From NCBI GenBank assembly GCA_965227935.1, contig CBDDGS010000019.1, positions 1,674,001 to 1,738,000 of the forward strand: DNA of 64,000 bases. Reading direction: 5' to 3'. The stretch is from JAWPMT01 sp965227935 (GTDB taxonomy: Bacteria; Bacteroidota; Bacteroidia; Cytophagales; Cyclobacteriaceae). Below the pieces are notes generated by a model. That model was not told the origin of the DNA. It ran no database searches and saw nothing but the letters and a program-made list of their open reading frames with translations. Positions 7,591 through 15,736 of the stretch are shown in pieces. A program made the translations under genes and the position numbers. Position 1 is the first letter of the stretch. Each line of letters begins with the position of its first letter.

Positions 7591-10500
7591 ATGCGCCTGT
7601 CTCTCTTTTGTATTACCGTTGTATGTTATACCTCAATATTCGGGCAGTGCCCACCTGGAGAACTGGGGAAAGGCCAGTTTCTCCCCACTCCTGCGGGCTG
7701 CGCTACTTTCGGTCTGGACATTACTTACCAACCCATCTATGCCAACCTCGACGACAACGCTCAAATCGTTATAGACTGGGGTGACGGGACGCCCAATACG
7801 ATCATCAACCTGGGAAGTACAGGTTCGCAGGCCGGTATCGACTACGACACGCCTTCTTCCCATACCTACACAGAAGAGAATACTTCCTCTGGGTGTGTTT
7901 ATACCATCAGTTCTTACGTCATCAGTAATTGTTACACAATCGAAGAGACAACTGTGCAGGAAGAGATCGTCGTCTGGAATACTGACAACTTCGGCGATGG
8001 AGAGTCAGATTTGACGCCCTCTCCTACGCTGTACAGGGTCTGTGCGGGTACCACGGCGATCGTGGACTTCGAGGACTTGAGCCCCTGGAATTGTACAGAT
8101 CTGATGGTGACGACTTCCGTCAATGACAAGCCGAGATGGACACAGTGGATCTATGGCTCCTTTGAAAATATCACTGGCGAAGTCACCGTCAATGGAAACG
8201 ACGAGGCGCCTTACCCCTACAATGGCGCCATCGAAGAGCATTTAGGGCCCCAGGTGCTCAATCCTGTAGCGCCCGGGAATCAGAGCCTTGAGGTGGCTAT
8301 TCCCACCACAGCGCAGGTGGGCGAAGAATTCCATGTGCGCCTAAACAATTGGAATCAGTGCAATCCGTATGAAGACGCTGCAGGCAATCTCACCGGAAAC
8401 ACACCCGTATTCAGGGACGCCATCATCCGCATCGTAGCTCCCCCCGCTCCGGATTTTCAAACGCGCCTCAGCAATGGCGGTGGACCTGTACAAACTACCT
8501 TTTGCCTTGGGCAGGACATCTTTTTCGAGAACCTGACAACAGGTGGGAATAGCTATTACTGGGAGTTTTTCGATGACGAAACTGGTAGCCAGTTGCTTGG
8601 TTCGCAAAACATGACAAGTCCGACTTACGCATGGGCGACGCCTGGCACCAAGATGATCAGATTGACCGCGACGAATACGAATGTTGCCGGATGTAGCATT
8701 GTGATGGAGGGAACCGTCGAAATCTCACCTGATGCCATCGCGAAGATCGAATTGTATGATTCCGCTTTCCAGTCGATCGTCGCCCCTTCATTTTGCCAGG
8801 ATGACACCTCTATTTTCTATGTTGGTTTGAGAGACGCCACAACCAACATCGAGCCCGCCACTAGCTGGCGGTGGGAGTTCTACAATGAACAGAACCAATT
8901 GATTCGTAGTCTCCCGCCTGGCATGGATACCTACTCCGGTATTCAACCATCGGATACAATTCTCACTTTCAGCAGTCCGGGTTACACGGTCGTTCGGCTG
9001 ATTGCGAGGAATAGCCTCACGCTCTGCGAAACTGTCGATGAGGACACCATATTCGTGTATAGGGCACCTGAGCCTTTTTTTGAAGCATCCTCTGTTTGCG
9101 AGGGTGCGCCGAGTAGTTTCTTCTCAATCGGAGCAGGTACTGGCCCATGGATCAATGGAGATAGCGTGGCCATGTACGAATGGGACTTCTCATTTAATGG
9201 CACCTTCTCTTCCGATACGATGATGACCACCGGTAACTCCTTTGAGAGGTTTCTGGCAGATGGTGGCGCAATGAAACCCCTATCATCAGTTGCCGGTCAA
9301 TACCCTGTTGGTCTGCGGATCACCACTTCTCAGGGGAACTGCTTGGCGACATATCAGGACCGTGTTGAGGTGTGGGCATTACCCGAAGCGGTAATTTCAT
9401 TGAGTAGCGAGTCTATATGTCCGGGAGAAGCTGTCAGCATAGAGAATATGTCTTATGATCCGTCCTTGCAAGTGAGTTACGAGGTGTTGATTAGGCATGA
9501 TTCCTCCAACTACGAACAAACGATTCCCTTGGGGTCCACAGATACGACGCTGGTTATTGGCAATCCAGATGACTCAGTGAGGACCTACAGGGTGGAGCTT
9601 CTGGCGACTTCAGCCAACGGCTGCAGACAATTCAGCGCGCCGAGGTCATTGCAGGTGCTTCCTGACGAGGAAGCCCACTTCATAGATCTGAACTACAGTT
9701 TCATTTCGTCGAATTGCTCGCCGTGGCGGAGTACGCTTCAACCGGACGAGAGCACGCAAGGTCTCGATCCAGATGCCTACACCTGGATCATTACTGATGC
9801 TCAGGGTGACGTGCTGGACGGATACCCGGTGACCAAGGTTCGCGGAGATACCAATTATCGTCAGCTGGATTATGAGATCATCAACACAGGGCCCACCAAC
9901 GCCACCTACCAAATCGTCCTGACCACTACCAAAGTTGGCCTGTGCATCGCCAATGATACGCTCAATGTTCAGGTCAGCCCGCAGCCCAGCGCAGAGTTTG
10001 CGCGTCAGAAAGTTGATGAGTGTGACGAGGTCCACTTCCAGCTGGAAGCCCAGCAAAAAGGATTGCAATATGCCTGGGAATTCCAACCCCCACCCAACTC
10101 GCTCTTTGATGATGGTGATGTGCAGTATGCGACTTACACCCGGCCTGAGATGGCAGAGGGTAGTTTACTCGTCCGGTTTGCACTGGAGACAAGCAATCTG
10201 GCAGATTGTAGTTCAGGCCCATTGGCGGAAGAGGTCGCCGTTCACAGCAAGAGCGTGGATGTGACCGCCCTCTTTACCCTTTCAGATGATACAGTGAAAT
10301 TACCTGAGGCCGATGTCGGTCTTACGAACCTCAGCTCCATGGATGCCATCTATCACTGGTCTTTCGGTGACGGCGATTCCTCCTCCCTGTATTCTCCCGG
10401 CTTCCATTCTTATGAGGCTCCTGGGCAATACCAGATTATACTCACGGTGTCCACCCCTATATGCGATCAGACATTCAGTCGGATTGTGACCGTGCTGCAC

Positions 10501-11328
10501 CCGGATCAAGTGATAGACTTTGAAGCGACCCCTCTGGAGGGTTGCTCACCTCTGACGATCAAATTCACCAATAATTCATCGGGTGCGCTGCCCGGCAAGT
10601 ACGTCTGGGAGTTTGGTGATGGCAGCATTTCACAAGCTGACGAGCCGACGCATACCTACTTTCAAGGGGGAGTTTATACCGTGCGCCTTCGTGGTGAGAA
10701 TGATCGTGGTGAAGTCGGACAAAAAGAAAGATCAGAATACATCCATGTTTTCCAGTCACCAAAAGCAGACTTTCTTGCCACTCCCCAGGTGGTGTACATC
10801 CCTGACCAACCTGTGCTGTTCCGAAATCTATCGAGTGACGCAGACACCTATGATTGGGACTTTGGCGATGGCGAATCCTCCGTTTTGAGGGATCCGCAAC
10901 ATACCTATACTGAAGAAGGGTTGTACAATATCCAACTGGTTGCATCCAATGAGCTGGGTTGCGCCGACACTTTGCTTCGGCTGGCTGAAGTGGAGGCGAT
11001 CAGGGGTGGGTCCGCAGTGACGCCCAATGCGTTTACACCCTCACTATCCGGGCCGACGGGAGGCGAAGTCGGTATGATGGGCAATTCCGACCTGTCGAGG
11101 ATCAATGACATTTTCCTGCCGAAGGTCGAAGGAGTCAGCAAATTCAGGATGCTGGTCTACAACAAGTGGGGTCAACTCCTTTTTGAGAGTCAATCTCAGT
11201 ACCGCGGCTGGGACGGCTACTACAGAGGTGAGCTTTCTCCAGCGGGTGTATATGTCTATCGCCTGGACCTCACCTATTCTGATGGACGCGAAGAAATCAA
11301 AGCCGGGGACTTAACACTGATCAGATGA
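7591..11328 (+). CDS. Secreted PKD-repeat protein with T9SS type B sorting domain
   Basis: A 1245-residue exported protein. It opens with a short signal peptide (MRLSLFCITVVCYTSIFGQ). A long region of Ig/PKD-like beta sandwiches follows. The clearest PKD units are the last three, at about 915-1000 (YHWSFGDGDSS), 1000-1085 (YVWEFGDGS) and 1085-1160 (YDWDFGDGESS). The C-terminus is a gliding-motility-associated (CHU_C, TIGR04131-type) sorting domain with VTPNAFTPS, FRMLVYNKWGQLLFES, GWDGYYRGE and SPAGVYVYRLDLTY. Type B cargo crosses the outer membrane by the T9SS and is retained at or released from the surface with a PorP/SprF-type partner, and such a gene overlaps this one by 4 nt. The likely role is a surface adhesin or matrix protein. 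Cys residues recur in the sandwiches. Confidence 0.92.
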   Translation: MRLSLFCITVVCYTSIFGQCPPGELGKGQFLPTPAGCATFGLDITYQPIYANLDDNAQIVIDWGDGTPNTIINLGSTGSQAGIDYDTPSSHTYTEENTSSGCVYTISSYVISNCYTIEETTVQEEIVVWNTDNFGDGESDLTPSPTLYRVCAGTTAIVDFEDLSPWNCTDLMVTTSVNDKPRWTQWIYGSFENITGEVTVNGNDEAPYPYNGAIEEHLGPQVLNPVAPGNQSLEVAIPTTAQVGEEFHVRLNNWNQCNPYEDAAGNLTGNTPVFRDAIIRIVAPPAPDFQTRLSNGGGPVQTTFCLGQDIFFENLTTGGNSYYWEFFDDETGSQLLGSQNMTSPTYAWATPGTKMIRLTATNTNVAGCSIVMEGTVEISPDAIAKIELYDSAFQSIVAPSFCQDDTSIFYVGLRDATTNIEPATSWRWEFYNEQNQLIRSLPPGMDTYSGIQPSDTILTFSSPGYTVVRLIARNSLTLCETVDEDTIFVYRAPEPFFEASSVCEGAPSSFFSIGAGTGPWINGDSVAMYEWDFSFNGTFSSDTMMTTGNSFERFLADGGAMKPLSSVAGQYPVGLRITTSQGNCLATYQDRVEVWALPEAVISLSSESICPGEAVSIENMSYDPSLQVSYEVLIRHDSSNYEQTIPLGSTDTTLVIGNPDDSVRTYRVELLATSANGCRQFSAPRSLQVLPDEEAHFIDLNYSFISSNCSPWRSTLQPDESTQGLDPDAYTWIITDAQGDVLDGYPVTKVRGDTNYRQLDYEIINTGPTNATYQIVLTTTKVGLCIANDTLNVQVSPQPSAEFARQKVDECDEVHFQLEAQQKGLQYAWEFQPPPNSLFDDGDVQYATYTRPEMAEGSLLVRFALETSNLADCSSGPLAEEVAVHSKSVDVTALFTLSDDTVKLPEADVGLTNLSSMDAIYHWSFGDGDSSSLYSPGFHSYEAPGQYQIILTVSTPICDQTFSRIVTVLHPDQVIDFEATPLEGCSPLTIKFTNNSSGALPGKYVWEFGDGSISQADEPTHTYFQGGVYTVRLRGENDRGEVGQKERSEYIHVFQSPKADFLATPQVVYIPDQPVLFRNLSSDADTYDWDFGDGESSVLRDPQHTYTEEGLYNIQLVASNELGCADTLLRLAEVEAIRGGSAVTPNAFTPSLSGPTGGEVGMMGNSDLSRINDIFLPKVEGVSKFRMLVYNKWGQLLFESQSQYRGWDGYYRGELSPAGVYVYRLDLTYSDGREEIKAGDLTLIR

Positions 11329-12353
11329 GGAAGCTAGCAGTATTGACATTGTGGCTGTCGGCAGGAAGGATGGTCGCACAAGATGCCCAATTCTCGCAGT
11401 TTTATGCAAATCCACTGTACATGAATCCTGCCATGGTGGGTACATCGGCCAATAGTCGTGTGGGGATCAACCACCGGGTTCTCTGGCCCAGTCTTCCCCA
11501 GGCATTTGTAAGCAGCTCGGCATCATTTGATCACCACTCGGAACAGCTGCACAGCAGCTTCGGCATACTGATCCACCAGGACAAGGAGGGATCTGCGAGC
11601 TTGAGCAATTCTAACTTTTACTTCACTTACGGCTATGAGGTCCGGTTGAAAGACAAACTTGTGCTGCGTCCGGCACTGCAGTTTGGGTACGTGCTCCGAG
11701 GTTTTGATCCCTCCCAATTGGTTTTCGGCGATCAAATTGCATTTGGCGTGGACGGCGCACCTAGTTCGGATCCCAACATCCACAGCATCCGTCTTAGGGA
11801 CTATTGGGATGTCAATACTGGCCTCCTGCTGTACTCCAGAAAATACTGGATAGGGGTCGCCGTCCACCATTTGACTGAACCCAACCTATCGTTGGTGGAG
11901 GGAGACAATGAACTGCCCATGCGCTACTCGGTTCATGCGGGCACGAGAATGCCTTTGGGAAGCAAACTGTTTCGCGGCGACACCTACCCCACTGTGGCGC
12001 CAAGCATCTTGTACAAAAAGCAAGGCAAATTCGAGCAGTTGGATGTGGGGGCTTCCTTTCACCTGGAACCTATGATCTTCGGTTTGTACTATCGGGGCAT
12101 GCCATTTAAGGGCGTTGACTACGACTATGTCAATCAGGATGCTCTCATCATACTTGTCGGCCTGGACTATCAGAACTTTGAGTTTGGCTACAGTTTTGAC
12201 ATGAGTCTCTCGAAGGTGGATATCGTCTTGGGGGGAGGCGCTCATGAGTTGGCTTTGCAGTATCGCTTTCACATACAAGGTCGTAAAAAGAAGGTTTCAA
12301 GGACCAGCAAGCGCCTGCCCTGCCCGGCATTCATAAGGAACCTGCCATTTTGA
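11325..12353 (+). CDS. PorP/SprF family type IX secretion outer-membrane protein
   Basis: A 342-residue protein starting with a signal peptide (cut near AQDAQ). It is followed by QFSQFYANPLYMNPAMVG, the hallmark N-terminal segment of the PorP/SprF family (TIGR03519-type). The remainder alternates as expected for a 14-strand outer-membrane barrel, with motifs such as YWIGVAVHHLTEPN and FEFGYSFDMSLS. Length is normal for the family. Members pair with T9SS type B cargo for surface delivery. ATGA overlap with the PKD protein gene indicates co-translation, so this is probably its dedicated partner. The C-terminus is slightly extended past the usual YRF end by a basic tail rich in Lys and Arg. Confidence 0.93.
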   Translation: MRKLAVLTLWLSAGRMVAQDAQFSQFYANPLYMNPAMVGTSANSRVGINHRVLWPSLPQAFVSSSASFDHHSEQLHSSFGILIHQDKEGSASLSNSNFYFTYGYEVRLKDKLVLRPALQFGYVLRGFDPSQLVFGDQIAFGVDGAPSSDPNIHSIRLRDYWDVNTGLLLYSRKYWIGVAVHHLTEPNLSLVEGDNELPMRYSVHAGTRMPLGSKLFRGDTYPTVAPSILYKKQGKFEQLDVGASFHLEPMIFGLYYRGMPFKGVDYDYVNQDALIILVGLDYQNFEFGYSFDMSLSKVDIVLGGGAHELALQYRFHIQGRKKKVSRTSKRLPCPAFIRNLPF

Positions 12354-12503
12354 GGGTGGCCTATGGCGAATCTGGCGATTTCCTGTCGCTCAAGGGGCAT
12401 AGACGAATCGGCGTTCATTTGCTAAGTTCTTCCTAAGTTTAACCCAGATGATGTGACTTGTCGTTTGTTGCATTTTCTGGATTGATCCCTAACCTAACAG
12501 ACC

Positions 12504-15500
12504 ATGAAGCGAACGCTTGCCTTTACCCTTCTCCTGTTTTTCACGCTACACACTGAGGCTCAGCGTAGACGAAGTGCTACGCCGCCGACACCTACGATTG
12601 ACGAACAAGTCTTTGCTGGTGTCTCCATGCGCAACCTCACTCCTGCGCGAACAGGTGGACGGATCGTGGATGTAGCCATCCATCCCAACAACCACAGTAT
12701 TCGGTTGGTGGCCGTAGCCTCGGGCGGCGTCTGGAAGACAGAGAATGCGGGCACGACCTGGAAGCCTGTATTTGACAGGGAAGGATCGTTTTCAATTGGC
12801 ACAGTCGAGTTTGATCAAAACAATCCCAACATTGCTTGGGTGGGCACTGGAGAAAACAATAGCCAGCGCTCTGTCAGTATGGGCGATGGTATCTACAAGA
12901 GTACTGATGGAGGGAACACTTGGCAGAACATGGGACTCAAGACTTCCGAGCATATTGGCAAAATCGCCATCCACCCCACCAACTCCGATATTGTCTACGT
13001 AGCAGCACAAGGCAGCCTGTGGAAGGACGGTGGTGAACGTGGCCTTTACAAGACTACTGATGGAGGTGATACCTGGGAACGGGTGTTACACGTGAGTGAG
13101 CAGACAGGGATCTCAGATGTGAGTCTGGATCCTAGAAATCCCGATATCCTTATTGCCACGGCTTACCAACGGCGACGGCATTTTGGTATGCTCGTCGCTG
13201 GAGGCCCTGATGGTGGTGCTTTCAAATCGACGGATGGTGGCCAGTCCTGGGACAAAGTGAAAGGCGGCTTTCCCAAGGGTGAGTTGGGAAGAATTGGTAT
13301 CGCCCGATCGCCACAGCAGCCGGATGTGTTGTACGCACTTGTAGCTGGGACTGAATCAACCAAGGGTATCTATCGCTCCGCCAACAATGGTGACAAGTGG
13401 ACGAAGATGAATGACTACATGGTCATTGATGCGCAGTACTACATGGAGATCTTTCCCGACCCCTCCCAGTTTGATAAGATCTATATCGTAGACGTGATCA
13501 CGAAAGTTTCTGAGGACGGTGGCAAAACCCTCGAGGGCTTGAACCATCGAGGCATTCATGTGGACAATCACGAAATTGAATTTGATCCTAAGAATCCCAA
13601 CTACCTACTAATGGCTGGCGATGGTGGTATCTATGAGACATGGGACAACGGTCAGAACTGGCGGTTTACCGATAACATGCCCATTACACAGTTTTATCGT
13701 GTGGGAATCGATAATGATGAGCCCTTCTACCATGTATATGGTGGCACTCAGGACAATGCTACGTTAGGAGGACCCAGCCAGACGATCCACCGCAATGGTA
13801 TCCGTAACAGCGATTGGTTTGTCACACGGGGTGGCGATGGGTTTCAGACCCGCGTCGATCCTGAGGATCCGAATATCGTGTACAGCATGTCCCAGTATGC
13901 CGGCATCGTGCGATATGACCGTAGAAGTGGGGAGCGCCAAGATATTCAACCGCAGCCCGATGCGGGTGAGCCTGCCCTGCAGTGGAACTGGGACGCGCCG
14001 CTGCTGATCAGTGCGCACGACAACAAGACACTTTATTTTGCCGCCAATAAACTCTTCAAGAGCACGGATCGCGGCAGCTCCTGGGAATTGGTCAGTGGGG
14101 ATCTCAGCAGGCAGATGGACCGCAACCAGATGGAAGTAATGGGCCGGGTCTGGGGGATCGACGCCATCTTCAAGAACGTGTGGACATCTCCCTACGGGTC
14201 AATTGTCGCATTGACAGAGTCTCCCCTCAAACAGGGTATGTTGTATGCCGGCACCGATGACGGTCTAATCCAGGTTACAGAAGATGATGGCCAGACATGG
14301 AGGAAGATTGAGGGCATGTCCGGTGTGCCCCAGTTGGCTTACCTATCGGACTTATTCGCATCTCCCCACAATGAAAACACGGTCTTTGCGGTATTCAACA
14401 ACCACAAATACGGAGACTATACACCCTACTTCTATCGCAGCGATGACAAGGGGGTAACATGGAAGAACATCTCGTCCAACCTTCCGATCGGGGAGTTTGG
14501 CTGGTCCATCTATCAGGACCATGAGTCGCCGAATTTGCTTTTTGCTGGGACAGAGTATGGCTTGCATTTCAGCCTCGATGGCGGCAACCAATGGATCAAA
14601 TTGAAATCAGGCATACCAACCATCGCTGTTCGCGACATAGAACTACAGCAGCGGGAGAATGACGTGGTTGTCGCTTCTTTTGGCCGTGGGTTTTACATCC
14701 TTGACGATTACAGTTTTCTACGGGAGGTGACTCCCGAAGTCCTTGACAAGGAAGCGCATTTGTTCAGCGTATCAGATGCACTTAGCTATGTCCTCGACAA
14801 TCCTGATGGGGGTGGTAAGGGCGGAACTTTCTTTAGTTCACCAAACCCCGATTTTGGGGCGGTCTTCACCCACTACATTAAAAATCCACCGAAGACGATC
14901 AAGCAACAGCGTCACCAGACAGAGCAAGAACTGGTTGAGAACAAACAGCCGGTACCCTACCCGGATTGGACTGAATTCACAAGAGAAAAGCGAGAGGCTA
15001 AGCCACAGGTAGTTTTTGTGATCAGTGATGCCAATGGCGAGCAGGTAGCAACCGTACAATCCAATATTCGGAAAGGCATTGCACGTACATCCTGGAATTT
15101 GCGATACAATAACAATGGCCCGTTGGTGCCTCCCGGGACCTATAGCGTATCGATGAGCCAGCTTGTGAATGGTGAATGGCGCGATCAGGGCGAGTCCCAG
15201 TCCTTCGAAGTGAAACAGTTGAAGAATACCACCCTGCCGTCCTCGGACATTGTCGCCAAGGCAGAGTTTCAACTCAGGGTGCTAAGCCTGTCGCGAACAA
15301 TCGATAAGGTGAATGATTGGCTGGAGGTCAACGTCGAAGCATTGGAAGACGCTCACGGAGAAGTACTCCGTCGTTCGTCCCAACCTGAAGTGGTGAACCA
15401 AATCGAGGCGCTTCGACAAGGGTTTATGGATCTTGATGTCAGCCTTAATGGCAACGACCTGATCACCCGGAAGATGGAGCTTATCCCCCCTTCCATTTCG

Positions 15501-15713
15501 CGTCGTGTCTCGCGGATAAGGTATGATTTCTGGAGCACGACCAGCGATCCTACGGGCACGCAACGCGAGAGCCTTGAAGTCGCTACCCAGGAATTGAAGC
15601 GCTGGTCAGAGCAGTATAATGATCTAGTTGAACAGGCCAGTGAGGTAGACTCGACGCTTAGTGAACTGGAAATAGCCAGCGGGTTACGGTTGAAGACCCT
15701 GAATATAGATTGA
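12504..15713 (+). CDS. Sortilin/VPS10-BNR beta-propeller exported protein
   Basis: This 1069-residue protein has a signal peptide (MKRTLAFTLLLFFTLHTEAQ). Residues about 35-750 form BNR/sortilin-type propeller blades with many Asp-box motifs such as STDGGNTW, TTDGGDTW, STDRGSSW and SLDGGNQW. The C-terminal third has a beta-sandwich segment (NIRKGIARTSWNLRYN and PPGTYSVSM) and a helical end with DLVEQASEVDSTL. Databases often label this common Bacteroidota family 'glycosyl hydrolase', but no catalytic residues can be assigned from sequence, so I call only the fold. It probably acts outside the inner membrane in binding or processing a polymer or peptide. The heme lipoprotein gene starts 23 nt downstream, suggesting co-transcription. 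Confidence 0.85.
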   Translation: MKRTLAFTLLLFFTLHTEAQRRRSATPPTPTIDEQVFAGVSMRNLTPARTGGRIVDVAIHPNNHSIRLVAVASGGVWKTENAGTTWKPVFDREGSFSIGTVEFDQNNPNIAWVGTGENNSQRSVSMGDGIYKSTDGGNTWQNMGLKTSEHIGKIAIHPTNSDIVYVAAQGSLWKDGGERGLYKTTDGGDTWERVLHVSEQTGISDVSLDPRNPDILIATAYQRRRHFGMLVAGGPDGGAFKSTDGGQSWDKVKGGFPKGELGRIGIARSPQQPDVLYALVAGTESTKGIYRSANNGDKWTKMNDYMVIDAQYYMEIFPDPSQFDKIYIVDVITKVSEDGGKTLEGLNHRGIHVDNHEIEFDPKNPNYLLMAGDGGIYETWDNGQNWRFTDNMPITQFYRVGIDNDEPFYHVYGGTQDNATLGGPSQTIHRNGIRNSDWFVTRGGDGFQTRVDPEDPNIVYSMSQYAGIVRYDRRSGERQDIQPQPDAGEPALQWNWDAPLLISAHDNKTLYFAANKLFKSTDRGSSWELVSGDLSRQMDRNQMEVMGRVWGIDAIFKNVWTSPYGSIVALTESPLKQGMLYAGTDDGLIQVTEDDGQTWRKIEGMSGVPQLAYLSDLFASPHNENTVFAVFNNHKYGDYTPYFYRSDDKGVTWKNISSNLPIGEFGWSIYQDHESPNLLFAGTEYGLHFSLDGGNQWIKLKSGIPTIAVRDIELQQRENDVVVASFGRGFYILDDYSFLREVTPEVLDKEAHLFSVSDALSYVLDNPDGGGKGGTFFSSPNPDFGAVFTHYIKNPPKTIKQQRHQTEQELVENKQPVPYPDWTEFTREKREAKPQVVFVISDANGEQVATVQSNIRKGIARTSWNLRYNNNGPLVPPGTYSVSMSQLVNGEWRDQGESQSFEVKQLKNTTLPSSDIVAKAEFQLRVLSLSRTIDKVNDWLEVNVEALEDAHGEVLRRSSQPEVVNQIEALRQGFMDLDVSLNGNDLITRKMELIPPSISRRVSRIRYDFWSTTSDPTGTQRESLEVATQELKRWSEQYNDLVEQASEVDSTLSELEIASGLRLKTLNID

Positions 15714-15736
15714 TAGAGACCATAGGCTGCGGAAGT

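Noticed and set aside
12418..12441. TTTG followed by TAAGTTTA as a Bacteroidota-type promoter for the BNR gene
   Set aside because: The -7-like element fits, but the spacing to TTTG is only 12 nt, far shorter than the usual distance.
12504..15713. Calling the BNR protein a glycoside hydrolase or sialidase
   Set aside because: Asp-boxes show the propeller fold, but I see no sialidase FRIP motif or arginine triad, so no activity is claimed.
15710..15736. TTG start overlapping the upstream stop for the heme lipoprotein
   Set aside because: The ATG at 15737 opens directly into a lipoprotein signal; the nine extra residues would spoil its N-region.
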